Origin: Zygnema cylindricum
Lineage: Eukaryota; Streptophyta; Zygnematophyceae; Zygnematales; Zygnemataceae
DNA: 64,000 bases
Assembly: GCA_037447655.1 (NCBI GenBank)
Contig: JBBHKE010002219.1
Location: 25,161 to 89,160, forward strand
Direction: 5' to 3'
This document shows positions 53,994-64,000 of this stretch, piece after piece; the stretch's first letter is position 1, and each line of letters begins with the position of its first letter. Below the pieces are notes generated by a model, which made no database searches, was not told the origin of the DNA, and saw only the letters and a program-made list of their open reading frames with translations. The translations under genes and the position numbers were made by a program.

Positions 53994-55142
53994 CGTTATG
54001 GGCCCACCAACTAGGGTTCTTATGTTTGATAGAACAAACTTCACTTATTGGGAGTTCATGATGGAGGGATTGCTTTTCGAAAAGCACTTATGGGGATTTG
54101 TTTTGGGACAAGTGAGGTGTCCGCCACTTGTCTTTAGTGGAACTCACTTTGGGGATTCATCAGGGGCTTCCAAGAAAACCAATTAGAGTTTAGATGCAAC
54201 GGAAGGTAAGGGGAAAATCATTCCCATGGAAGAGGGAAGAAGGGAGAAACGAAAAGGAATACCTATAGTGAGGGGAGCTAGGCTCTTGGTTACGGTTCCA
54301 CTTGTAGGGGTTATAACAACAACTGAAGAAAATGACAATAAAATTTGCGAGTTTAAAAACACTATAGCAAAACATCTCATGCTTAGATACGTGTCTTAGT
54401 CTATAGCTATCACTCTTTTAAACCTAACGAAGTCTTCAGAAATTTGGGAAACACTTATTCTGATTTATAAGAGTGAAACTATACAAAGGCAGCAATAAGT
54501 AAAACAATTAATAGAGGCCTATGCTTATAAAGGCGGTAGCATGATAAAGTTTTGCAATGATATTGCTCCATTATATGTTGAGTTTGTTAGTGTAGGTTAT
54601 GTAGAATCTGAGGTGAAAAAAATTAACACACTAAACATGAAACTTCCAGATGAGTACAAATACATAATTACCGTATGGAGGCAATGGATTGCTCCTTATA
54701 AACTTGGAGCATTACCATGGGGATGATTCTTGTGAGGGAAAGCACTTTAGAGCTTCGTAGGGGAAGTGACAGGGTGAATGCACTGACAGGTGGTGGTGAC
54801 TAGCGCAAGCGTGATAAGGGGAATGATGGTGATTGGCGGATGCGTGATGAGAGGAACGACGGTGACTTGCGGAAGCATTATATGAGGAAGAAAGAAAAAG
54901 GTAAACCTTATTGGAACTTCGGTGGAATGAGAGGGAGAAGAAAAGAAAGGGGAGCTTTGGAAAAAAGGGTTTGCTACGCTTGTAGGAAACTTGGTCACTA
55001 TATGAAGTAGTTTCTTTGTTAGGAAGAACTTAGAAGTTGGTATGTGAATAAGGAAGAAGAAGGGAAAGAGGAGAAAGAGGATGAAGATATTTGGGAGCTT
55101 CTTCATATTAGTAGAATGGAGAAGAGAGAAAAGCACACAGAA
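53970..55142 (+). pseudogene. Copia gag of a gag-only element
   Basis: VMGPPTRVLMFDRTNFTYWE, MMEGLLFEKHLWGFVLGQVR, then stops and frame changes around 54183-54540, AYAYKGGSMIKFCNDIAPLY-like and KKINTLNMKLPDEYKYIITV, LELRRGSDRVNALTGGGD, repeated Arg/Asp-rich units, and a zinc knuckle VCYACRKLGHYMK whose last Cys is lost. An acidic Glu/Lys region follows. The length fits copia gag. No protease, integrase or RT follows. Confidence 0.8.
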
Positions 55143-55771
55143 ATTTCATGAAAGCAACAATGTGCTTTTGGAGGTATAAGGGAAGTAAGGGAAGGGAGGT
55201 ACTTGAGGGAGTTAGATATGATGAGGATGTCAAGGAGTGTAAAGAGTATCAATTTCAAACAATAAAGTCAAATCTAGGATCCATAATTAAAAAAGGGAAA
55301 ATTAAAAATAATGAGGATAATTTTTTAAATATTTTGGAAACAGAAAACTTGTCGGAAAGGGAGACTTGAATGGATTTTGAGAAAAATGGAGAAGTAAATC
55401 TAGAGGGGGTTTTAAAGGATAGGAGAGAAGTGGAATTTTTATGAAATGTTTAGGGGAGGAGAAATATTTATTGGGAATAAAATTAGAAAATTAAGGTGAA
55501 AAGAATTTTATAGGAGAGAGTGAGGAAAGTTCAAAAAATGGGGTAAGTATCATGGACAACAATATCAGTACGTAAGATATAGATTTTATGAGGAACTTTT
55601 TTTAGATTTTATGAGCACCAAGATGGAATGTTTATTTCATCTCATCTAGTAGACCTTTTGAAATATGAGGGTATCTTCTTAAAATTTTAAGAAAGGAAAA
55701 GAAAAAAAAAGAAAAAAAAAGAGCAAGTGGTTGTTTTTTTTTGTGTGGGAGTTGAAAATAAAATAGACTAG
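55143..55771 (+). other. AT- and purine-rich region between gag and polypurine tract
   Basis: A frame of 73 residues at 55148-55369 (KATMCFWRYKGSKGREVLEG, then Lys/Glu/Asn-rich) resembles no known domain. In a complete copia element more than 3 kb of pol would stand here. The region appears to replace pol. Confidence 0.5.
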
Positions 55772-55784
55772 AAAATAAAAGGAG
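55772..55784 (+). promoter_or_regulatory. Copia polypurine tract
   Basis: AAAATAAAAGGAG immediately before the 3' LTR start TGTTGAGATT. The reverse element has the comparable AAAATAAGGAGAA at 57411-57423. Confidence 0.7.
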
Positions 55785-56406
55785 TGTTGAGATTTGTGTG
55801 TTTTCTAGGTCTGTATTAGGATAGGAAAAAGGCAGAGGCAGTCAACCTCTAACTCCCATCTCCAAGCCCCCACACTTGTTGTAGTCACTGAAGGTTGGAG
55901 ATGGAGCTAGAGTCACGGTTGCCTAAGCTATCTAGAGTGACACGTAGCAGATAGGGTAGATTTACCAAAAGGGTTCTGACGGAACAAGGTAATGATCCTC
56001 GTACTTACTGTCTGTGAAGTCGCTCGTAGCCTTCATCTTTATTCAATAGCCTAGGGCCAATGTTAAATTACATAGGGTATGACAAATATTCAAATACATA
56101 CCAGCCTAACATTCCATTTAAATGCTAGAACAAAATCGTAAAGCATAAAACCTATTGTACTTTATATACGGTACAAAATAAATGATACGGACATTTATTT
56201 CGATGGTCCGTATCAAATGCCGACATTGATCGACAGCCATGCTGGGATTCCGGAATGGCCGCCTTGGCGTTTTTGTGCGCCGCCACTCCGGATGACACGT
56301 GGCAATATCCTACAGGATTGCAAGATCTTTGGAACGCGAGATGACAATTGTTGATATGACAAATGTCACATTATGGCGATGTCGTAGAAGAACCGTACAA
56401 AAAGTA
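55785..56406 (+). mobile_element. Copia 3' LTR, cut by the next element
   Basis: First 622 bases of the LTR, closely similar to 52858 onward. The stem-loop at 55847-55912 has paired differences from the 5' LTR. CACGTGGC is at 56296-56303. It is interrupted at 56407 by a reverse copia element. The rest would lie past 63492, beyond the window. Confidence 0.88.
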
Positions 56407-57410
56407 TGTAATTTTATGTCCTCCATTTGACTACATGATTCAAAAAGCCTTTATATAACTTTTAACTAACCCAATGCAAGCCACAACCATTGCTGGCCAA
56501 GAGGGCAAATTGATATTCTGACAACTACCTTGTGCAACTTAGACTCCCGTGAGTCCGTAGCAAAAAGAATCACTGAAAACGGCAAACCAACTGATAAGTT
56601 ATGAGCCGGAAAAAATGCCAATTTTATACAGATCTCTCTAAGAGAGAGGTGGCTACCTGCCAAATTTTCCTAAGTCCTAAACTCCTCTCACAACCCCTAT
56701 CTACTAAAGTACGAACTAATCACACGTCTGTACAGTGCAGAAGGTATTACGGCCGATGTACTTTCTGTACTGCCTGTGTACGGCAAGGCCATTGAGTGGA
56801 CGCCCATCTCTATATGATTCGTCCTTATGCTCCCCGTGATTTCTTCTTTCCAATGTTATCCAGCCATTTGGCGCTAAGTCATGCCACGCCTTAAAACCGC
56901 CAAAACAGTCATTTTGAGATCTCAGCAGTAGTATGGGCCATCGGATCCACATCGGTTTTTCATGTTAGCCATTGAAACAAATGTTTGATTCATTTGTTTC
57001 GTGCGTGACGTGTGCAATTATATTTTACTGAAGTTCTATGTTTACTATCCGTCATTCCGTTAATCAGTTTGGTTTTTTAAAACCATACTTAAATAAATAT
57101 CAAACTCTATATGATGTAACAAACTCCTACGACTAACCGGTTAGAGGTGACGGCTACGCGACGCTCTACCGGTCGGAGGTTCGAGTCTTAGCGGACTCAA
57201 CTTTTTGTTGAGAGTGACAAAAGTCACTAATTAAACCTACCTCTTGAACTAAGGCAGCCATGGCTTAACCACCCTCTTTATTCTTCAATGATTACAACAA
57301 GTATAATGGCTAGAGAGAGGAGGTGGAGGCATGTTGTTGTCCTTTTCTTGTCCTTTAATACTGATCTATTTAGACCTAGAAAATACTCTTTAAATCTAGT
57401 AATTTCAACA
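56407..57410 (-). mobile_element. Copia 3' LTR of the near full-length reverse element
   Basis: On the reverse strand TGTTGAAATTACTAGATTTAA (57410) to ...GGAGGACATAAAATTACA (56407), 1004 bases. The polypurine tract precedes it. It contains the tRNA-like antisense module at 57132-57195 with B box GGTTCGAGTCT. It belongs with the LTR at 62743-63491. Confidence 0.88.
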
Positions 57411-57780
57411 TTCTCCTTATTTTTCTAGTCTTACTTTAACTTCAGTTTTAATCAACACTTTTCTCTGCAATATTTTAACTTGTGAGAAACTCTGGTTTTG
57501 TCATTATATCAGCCACCTTTTCCACATCAGATTTATAAACAAGATTCACTATCTTATTCTCAACTTTTTCTCTCACAAAACTCAATCTTATGTCCATATG
57601 CTTAGCCTTGAAATGATTTTTTGGATTAGCTGCAATTGCAATGGCAGCTTGATTATCACAAAATACTTCATGTACTCCCTCCTTCATGTACCCCATTTCT
57701 TGCAACAAGGACTTGACCCACATCAACTCTTTCACAACAGGACAACAGGCCATGTACTCAGCCTCTATAGAAGACTGAGC

Positions 57781-58829
57781 TGAAACTCTGAGACCTCCTT
57801 AAGTCCTCACAGTGGACAACTTCCAAGAAGCCTCTAGGATAATCCTGACCCCTTTGTGTTTAAGCAAAAATAACTGCCACCGTGGCGGACAAAATCTCTA
57901 ACCACCTTCACCCTTGTAAAGACAAGACTCACCTGAGTCGATAGCAAAAAGAATCTCTGAATTTGCTCCCCTGAGCAGTAAGTTATGGAGGGTCAAAGTT
58001 GACCTTTTGTACAGAAACTCTCTGGGAGAGAGGGTCTTATCTCCTAATTTTTCTAAATCTTATCTCACTCACAGACTCTATCTACTGATGTACGAAACCA
58101 ATCACAATTGAGCTCCGTACGCAAAAGTACAGCTGCCGGCGTACTTTAGGTATGGACATTGTAAGACAAGGCCTAAATGTCGACACATGTTTTATCCGGA
58201 TTCGATGCCATAATCTCCGGGGATTCCACGATCCAACGAAATTTCGCCACGCGTCATCCGATGTGGCGTTGGCCACAAACCGCCGAAAACTTCCTCCACG
58301 ATCTCGGCGCTAATTTCGGCCGTCCGATTAGAATCTAATTTAATCGTAGGCGTAATAAATACATGTGTGGTATTTGTTTCATTTACGAAACAAATGCGCG
58401 GTATTGATTTATAGTCCGTACCGTAATCCGTACTTTATATTTTACCGGATCTATGTATCCTGTAATCTATTATAGTTTAATTAATAATCGTACGTATACC
58501 TACTTAAATAACTATCAAACTATATACTACGTATCATGACTACTAGACTTAACGGCTAAGGCTACCGGCTGTTTCCTGTCTGCCGGCCGGTAGGTACAAG
58601 GATCGATTCCTGCCGCCGGCATATACCTTTTAAATAAATAAACCCGAACTAATATAAATTTCCCGTAAACCTCAGGATAGCCTAGGTAGCCATGGCTCTA
58701 GCTTCCTCTCCAATTTCTCAGCGACTGCGACAAGTTTGAGAGTTGGAGAGAGAAGTTAGAGGTAGACTGCCTCGACTTCTTTATTTCTATTCAGACCTAG
58801 AAAATACTTTAAAACCATTAGTTTCTACA
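57781..58829 (-). mobile_element. Copia solo LTR with perfect target duplication
   Basis: On the reverse strand TGTAGAAACTAATGGTTTTAA (58829) to ...GGTCTCAGAGTTTCA (57781), 1049 bases, flanked by TGAGC at 57776-57780 and 58830-58834. It was inserted in the RNase H gene. It carries the stem-loop (58696-58713 with 58743-58761) and the tRNA-like antisense module (58549-58620). Confidence 0.95.
58549..58620 (+). other. tRNA-like module, antisense in copia LTR
   Basis: ACTTAACGGCTAAGGCTACCGGCTG resembles a D-arm/A box, and GGATCGATTCC (58600-58610) with flanking AGGTACA/TGCCGCC resembles a T-arm/B box. It lies 210-280 bases from the LTR start, at the same place as in other copies. Confidence 0.45.
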
Positions 58830-59276
58830 TGAGCAACCACCTTTTGATGCTTGCTGCTTTAACAACAAGCACCTTCCCCCATATACAACACATACCCAGA
58901 AGTACATCTTCATATAGGTGCATCCCCATAACTGGCATCACTCCAAGTTGTGATATCAGTGTGCTCCCCTCCCAAATGCAACCATAACTCTCTGGTTCAT
59001 ATCAGATATCTCATGACTCTCTTCGTTTCCCTCCCAATCTCTTTTTCTAGGATCGTTAAGACTCGTACTGAGGACTCGTATTGCTGTCGCTATATCCGGC
59101 CCAGTAGAGTTGATAAAAGAGATCAAACTTCCTACGATGTTTTTGTAAGGAATAAACTTTATAAACTCTCTCTCCTTAGAATTCATCTGATTACTAAGAT
59201 TATCACTCCTACACTCCAATCACTTTTTTTTTTCAAGTTTCTGGGAGAGGAACAACTAATTGCCTTTTCCATCTAG

Positions 59277-60330
59277 AATTTCTGAAGCATATTACCTATT
59301 GCTTGTTTTTGAGTAAGTTTGATAATCCTTTTCCCCATATCTCTCTCCATTTGGATCACCAAAATATATCTTGCCTCCCCTAAATCCTTCATATCAAATC
59401 AGCTTCTAAGATCTTTTTTTGACTTATTGATCATTTCCAAAGACTTACTTAACACCAGCAGATCATCCACATAAATTGCAATAAAAATAACACCATTCTC
59501 ATCTTCAAACATATAGATAAAATGGTCTGAGCTGATCCGGATATATCTTAGACCGGTGAGAAACTCATCTAGTTTCTTATTCCACTTTCGGGGAGCGTGC
59601 TTCAGTCCGTAAAATGACTTTATGAGCCTACAGAATTTTCTCTCTTCTCCTTCCTCCACAAACCCCTGGTCGCCTCATGAAAAATTCTTCCTCTAACTCA
59701 CCATTTAATATCCATCTGGTGTATTTCCATGTCTTCTGCTGCTACCAAAGTGAGGGGAATCGTTACTAATGGGAACCGAAGAACTAGAGCAAAAGCCTCC
59801 TCATAGTCAATCCCCTCCTTTTGGGTAAACCCTTTTGTTACCAATCGAGCTTTATATCTCTCAATGGCATTATCTGGGTTTAGTTTTAGTTTAAACACCC
59901 ATTTACAACCAATTGGTATTCTATTTAGAGAATAATCCGGTAATTCTGAAGTGTTTGCTTCCATGATGAAGGCCATATCATCATTTATAGCTCTAATCCA
60001 TTTGTCTTTCTCCACACTATTTACAGCCTCCGAGTATGAGTGAGGCTCATCTGGGTGAAATAGATAGGTTACCTTGTGAGCGGCCTATTTTTCTTAAATC
60101 CTTTTGCTGCTCTTTCTCCCTCCCTCAAACTCCAAAGCTGGGATGGAGGGAAGTCTTGGAAATTTCCTTACTGTCTCATTAAAGTCTATAGGAATATGTG
60201 AGGTTTCCGGTGGATCTCATGTATTCTGGATCTCCCCTAAATATACAATCCTTATTTCACTTTTATCCCTTTCAGGAAAGATGGAGTCCTCCTCACCTTC
60301 AGACTCAAATCTCATTCTTATCTTCTAGGT
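59277..60330 (-). pseudogene. Ty1/copia reverse transcriptase
   Basis: 60015-59698: EKDKWIRAINDDMAFIMEAN, IPIGCKWVFKLKLNPDNAIE, YKARLVTKGFTQKEGIDYEE, then TIPLTLVAAEDMEIHQMDIK with the first catalytic Asp. After a frameshift near 59680, 59659-59399 reads FCRLIKSFYGLKHAPRKWNK, GLRYIRISSDHFIYMFEDEN and AIYVDDLLVLSKSLEMINKS with the YVDD pair. All three Asp are present. RT lies downstream of integrase, which defines Ty1/copia. 60330-60016 is the variable integrase-RT linker. Confidence 0.9.
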
Positions 60331-61514
60331 ATTTTTAAATGGGGCGAATGACTTCCTTTCATTTATGACAACTAGGTGCTTGACCAAAATGATATCTCTC
60401 TTTGCTAAGTCATACAATCTATATCTCTTGACATCCTCATCATATCCTACAAAGTATCGAGGTTTTCCCTTAGAATCTAGTTTCTAATTTTCCTATCCGT
60501 GTAAAGATTATAAACTTGGCTACCGAATACATTAAGGTGAGAGATATCTGGTTTCCTTCCAACCCATCTCTCATAAGGTGTCATTCCATTGACAGCTGAG
60601 GTAAGGACTTTATTTTTAATAAAGTTGGAATGGGTCATGGCTTTTGCCCAAAATCTCTTTCCTATTTTCTTGTCGGCAAACATAATGCATTCACAATCTT
60701 TAAGTGTTCAATTGAACCTCTCAGCTACCCTATTTTGTTCCGGGTTATATGGTACAATAATTTGGTGCTCAACTCCCTCATCTCTCAAATATTCCTCAAA
60801 CTAGTTAGAGGTATATTCCCCCCCACTCTCACTCCTAAATCTTTTAACGGGGGTTCCATGCAACTTCTCACTCCAAGCTTTATTTTCTTTGAAGTAGGTT
60901 GATGTTTCAAACTTTGTTTTGAGGAAGTAGACTCTAGATTATCTAGACCAATCATCGGTTATTTTCAACATAAACCTCTTTCCTCCAACCGAAGGTTATT
61001 TTGTAGATCCCCAGATATCTGTGTGGACCACATTTAGTACTTTCTCACCTCTATGTGAGGCGGCTTTGGAAAAGGGAAGTTTGTGAGCCTTACCTTGAGC
61101 ACAGCCACTACAATCATCCGTCATTTCATTATCCTCAAACTGAATGCCTTCTACTACACCGAGCTTTTTCATTTCCCTCAACCTGTCAAAATGCACATGC
61201 CCCAATCTCTTATGCCAAATCATCAACTTTTGAACAGCAACATAGTAAGCATTATTATTTTCAAGACCCAAGTTAAGCGTAAACATTCCTTTGCTACCCT
61301 TATCTGGCATGAAGTATACATCATCCCCATACTTAGTTGTTAAGACTCTGATTCCAGTGAAGGTATCAAACTCTTTGTCATCTGAAACTGACATAGAGAG
61401 AAGATTTTTACTCAGCTGAGGAATGTAGAGTACATTTGAGAAGGTGAGAATAGAAGTGTTTCCCTCCACTAAGACTTTCAGATCTACCGACCCCACTAAA
61501 ATTATTGTAACCAC
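60331..61514 (-). pseudogene. Ty1/copia integrase
   Basis: 61514-60996 is open: NVLYIPQLSKNLLSMSVSDD (gag-pre-integrase region), then the HHCC zinc domain (IWHKRLGHVHFDRLREMKKL ... DCSGCAQGKAHKLPFSK) and VLNVVHTDIWGSTK with the first catalytic Asp. Farther on, with stops: FRSESGGEYTS, where the usual Asp of SDNGGE is Glu, and PEQNRVAERFN with the Glu. The end (60683-60477) reads GKRFWAKAMTHSNFIKNKVL, MTPYERWVGRKPDISHLNVF and GSQVYNL. The second catalytic residue change and stops make this copy inactive. Confidence 0.9.
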
Positions 61515-61640
61515 TCTCCCATCCCCATACTATATCTCGACGGTAAGGATTTTTCTTAGCTTAGTAAAGAGATGCTTATCACGACACATTTGGATGGATG
61601 CACCTGAGTCGATAATCCATCATTCTTGTCGAGCTTCTTG
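61515..61640 (-). pseudogene. Ty1/copia protease
   Basis: The reverse strand reads WIIDSGASIQMCRDKHLFTK with the DSGAS active-site motif, then a decayed YGDGRVVTIILVGSVDL leading into integrase. There is a stop inside. It cleaves the gag-pol polyprotein. Confidence 0.8.
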
Positions 61641-62742
61641 AATTGCTCCAAGAGCACACTTCTGTTTCTGAGGGATCTCCTTCTCTTCCACACTCTCTTC
61701 AAGAAGAAGCTCCCTATCCTCCTCAATGGACTCGTCCTCGGTCTCTCCTTTCAATTTTGTGACCATATGTGCCTTCTTCTTCCCTCGAGAAGGACCCCCT
61801 CCACAGTTCTCTAAGAGCTTCAACTTCAACAGCTTGATAGAATCCTCTATGAAATGTCCCAGCTTTTTCCAAAAGTGATAAAGACCGTTTGGGGTCCTCG
61901 GTCCTCCAAACTGATCTCTCTCTCCTTTGAATGGTTTCTTTGGATCCTTCCCCCATCAGTTTCCTCCTGCAGCCTAAGCTTGGATGCTCTTCCCCCCCAT
62001 CCTAATCTCAATTGTGTTCTTTACATAAGTATCATCTAGACCACTGTGTTCCTTTTTCTTGAACTGTCAGTCATTTCCTATACTCGGTACGCTATGTTTT
62101 CATATTCGTCATGTAACTTCATTATGGGAGTGTTAACTTTCATCTTCATTGTACTTGTCCTCTTTGGCGCTCTCCATCTCCATTTACAATAAAGAGAGAT
62201 CATTACAATAGTCTAACTTCTTTCCCCCTTTGCAAGTATAATTCCCTAACTTTTGTTCGGCGAACTGGAGCTCCTGAATAGTACCAGCTCTATTGATTTC
62301 CCCCAAACTCACCCACAACTCCTCGGCCTTGTTAATATGAAGATGGGGGGTTGCCAAAGCCTGAGTGAGGTGTCTAAGAATGAAGTTTTTGGCAGCCATG
62401 TTGATGCCTTCCCACATTTGGGTGTCGTTTTTTGCGGTCTTCACGGTCGTCATTTGGGGTGTCGTGGTAATAGGAGCAATAAGAGTAACAGGCGTCTCCT
62501 TCTCATTCCCCTTTTTGGACACTCTGGTGTCCCCATCATCTACCTTATTTGCTGCAGCAGATGTTGATGCATTAATCCTTATTCCACCTAACCCTGGTGG
62601 AGTTCTTTGATGTGGACATTTCATTTGTCCACTAACAATACCCCAATATCGTTTTTCTCACAAAGCCCCAATCATCATGGCTTCCGTATAGATGAACCGT
62701 GAACCATTGAAGGTGGGCACCCTAGAGGGTGGGCCTATAACC
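61641..62742 (-). pseudogene. Ty1/copia gag
   Basis: From the primer-binding site (62742-62728) on the reverse strand: GPPSRV-type start, then 62624-62184 MKCPHQRTPPGLGGIRINAS, WEGINMAAKNFILRHLTQAL, KAEELWVSLGEINRAGTIQE, KLGNYTCKGGKKLDYCNDLS. The zinc knuckle near 61860-61890 is decayed (YHFWKKLGHFIEDSIK, with the Cys residues replaced). An acidic Glu-rich tail (61740-61650) leads into protease. Stops lie near the start and around 62100. Confidence 0.82.
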
Positions 62743-63491
62743 TAGAATTACGTGTCCTCCATAGGACTACAAAATTCATGAAGCCTCTAGATAGCTTTTA
62801 ACTAACCCATTTCAAGCCACAACCACTACTGCACAAGAGGGCAAACTGATAGTCTAACTACACCAGTGTCTAGCGTGGACTCCCCTGAGTCTGTAGAAAA
62901 AATAATCACTGAAACCGGCAACCAGGCCGATAAGTTATGATTTGGCAAAAATGCAAATCTTATACAAAGCTTTGGGAGAGAGAGGTGGCTACCTACCAAA
63001 TTTTCCTAAGTCCTAAGCCCCTCTCACAACCCCTATCTATTAAAGTACGATCGAATCACACGACCGTACAGTATTGAAAAGAACTATGGCCAATGTACTT
63101 TGTGTACGGCTTGTGTACGGCAAGGCGATTGAGTGGACGCTTGTCTCCATATAATTGTCCTTATGCTCTTTAGGATTTCCTCATTTCAATGTTACTAAGC
63201 CAAGTGGCGCCAAGTCATGCCACGCCTAAAAATTGCCAAAACGGTCATTCCAGGATATCGACGTTAGTACCGGCTGTTAAATCCATTTAGTTTTTCATGT
63301 CAGCCATTGAAACAAATGTGTGATTCATTTGTTCGTGCGTGACGTGTGCAATTATATGTTACACGATTTGTATGTTAGCTATCCGCAATTCCATTAATCG
63401 GACTAGTTCTTTAAATCCATGCTTAAATAAATATGAAAATCTATGTGATGAAATAAACTCCTACGACATACCGGTTAGAGCTAACGGCTAC
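62743..63491 (-). mobile_element. Copia 5' LTR of the near full-length element, cut by a gypsy LTR
   Basis: It matches 56407 onward from the gag side for 749 bases, with the terminal TG mutated to TA, and stops in the tRNA-like module (GAGCTAACGGCTAC), where a forward DNMT-gypsy LTR begins. Its remaining roughly 250 bases should follow outside the window. Confidence 0.85.
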
Positions 63492-64000
63492 TGTCAAGCT
63501 CGTGTGCTTTTCAGGCACACCTGTATATCACCAAGGATTTCCGAGCCCTTTTTACCCTGTACAATCTTTAGAGTGCGGAGGAGTGAGTGCACCAAGCTGG
63601 ACGAGATCCTTGTATTTTGTAAACTGAATGGAACGCTCTTTATTTCGCGTCTAATAGAGGCCGAATGACCAAGTTCTACCGTTTGAAAGATTGCAATTCC
63701 GTTACATAGACCAGTTTTCGACAGCCTCCTTCGGGGGTACATTGTGGATTGCCACGTAACTTTCCGGATTTGCATCTAGATTATGCTTTTAGCCGTCAGT
63801 AGGAATTTAGCTGAGGGTCCATTGACTTTTGGTCCATTAATTACATTAGGTCAAAGTGTGGCAAGTTAGTGTTCTTTTAAGGACTTTGTCTTATAATAGT
63901 GGACCAAATAATTACTTCCGGCCGCGGATCTAGCTACAATCCGGAGCAAAACTTTTTGCCCCTAGTGTAGTACGAATTATTTTGTCTTATGTCAGTTCAA
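63492..64000 (+). mobile_element. DNMT-gypsy LTR, runs off the window
   Basis: TGTCAAGCTCGTGTGCTTTTC and the next 500 bases align well with the LTR starting at 2631, the same divergent subfamily. It was inserted in the copia LTR. The part with the hairpin lies beyond the end. Confidence 0.8.

Larger units (their letters stand above)
57424..59276 (-). pseudogene. Copia RNase H and RT C-terminus, split by a solo LTR
   Basis: 57753-57475 is the RNase H C-terminal part: YMACCPVVKELMWVKSLLQE, VFCDNQAAIAIAANPKNHFK, AKHMDIRLSFVREKVENKIV, VADIMTKP. The solo LTR at 57781-58829 lies within it. Upstream on the element (59219-58956): EREFIKFIPYKNIVGSLISF, TGPDIATAIRVLSTSLNDPR, the usual RT-RNase H connection of Ty1/copia. 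The DNQAA aspartate is intact. Frame changes occur near 58956 and 59276. Confidence 0.88.

Noticed and set aside
1-64000. CRISPR arrays, bacterial operons, rRNA genes
   Set aside because: No regular spacer repeats, ribosome-binding sites with operon structure or rRNA sequence were seen; all evidence is for a eukaryotic repeat region.

Overview
The window is a piece of a large, repeat-rich eukaryotic nuclear genome. No convincing host gene is visible. Almost everything I can recognise is LTR retrotransposon sequence, nested several layers deep and interrupted by stop codons and frameshifts. Plant-type Ty1/copia and Ty3/gypsy proteins dominate. One gypsy family carries a cytosine-5 DNA methyltransferase, an arrangement reported before in retrotransposons of charophyte algae and dinoflagellates, so I infer a streptophyte, perhaps a charophycean alga. 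The species is not proven by the sequence.

Three families make up most of the window. (1) A Ty3/gypsy family, here 'DNMT-gypsy', with TGTCAAGC...AGCACA LTRs of about 1.17-1.19 kb and domain order gag (two zinc knuckles) - protease - cytosine methyltransferase - RT - RNase H - integrase - PHD-like finger. Its LTR holds a hairpin whose loop is complementary to the bases just after the 5' LTR, which suggests Tf1-like self-priming. (2) A second gypsy family, 'chromo-gypsy', with TGTAAC...ATTACA LTRs of about 0.9-1.0 kb and a degenerate chromodomain after integrase. (3) A Ty1/copia superfamily with TGTTGA/TGTAGA...TTTCA LTRs of about 0.9-1.2 kb. Its gag start codon lies inside the LTR and its primer-binding site matches the anticodon half of initiator tRNA-Met.

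Layout. 1-9116: AT-rich sequence, a foldback MITE, a chromo-gypsy LTR split by a TTA-flanked DNA transposon that holds a DNMT-gypsy LTR, and an unrecognised stretch with a broken zinc-finger frame. 9117-14535: copia LTR and RNase H remnant, an assembly gap with a mirror-image artefact, a reverse-strand chromo-gypsy end, and a forward copia LTR plus gag. 14537-27995: reverse-strand DNMT-gypsy, first as a short LTR-gag-partial LTR unit and then as the most complete copy, with the methyltransferase at 20697-22004. A second gap with a second mirror artefact lies at 27996-28537. 28166-34121: another reverse copy (gag plus 5' LTR) with copia insertions. 34122-45425: forward DNMT-gypsy, split by copia insertions and lacking most of the methyltransferase. 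45426-52195: reverse copia gag and LTR next to forward chromo-gypsy pol and LTR. 52858-63491: a gag-only copia element whose 3' LTR was hit by a near full-length reverse copia element, itself carrying a solo LTR. 63492-64000: a forward DNMT-gypsy LTR that runs off the window.

Two segments (11004-11398 and 28006-28165), each directly after a run of ten Ns, are base-for-base reversals, not reverse complements, of sequence just downstream. These are most likely assembly errors and should be masked.
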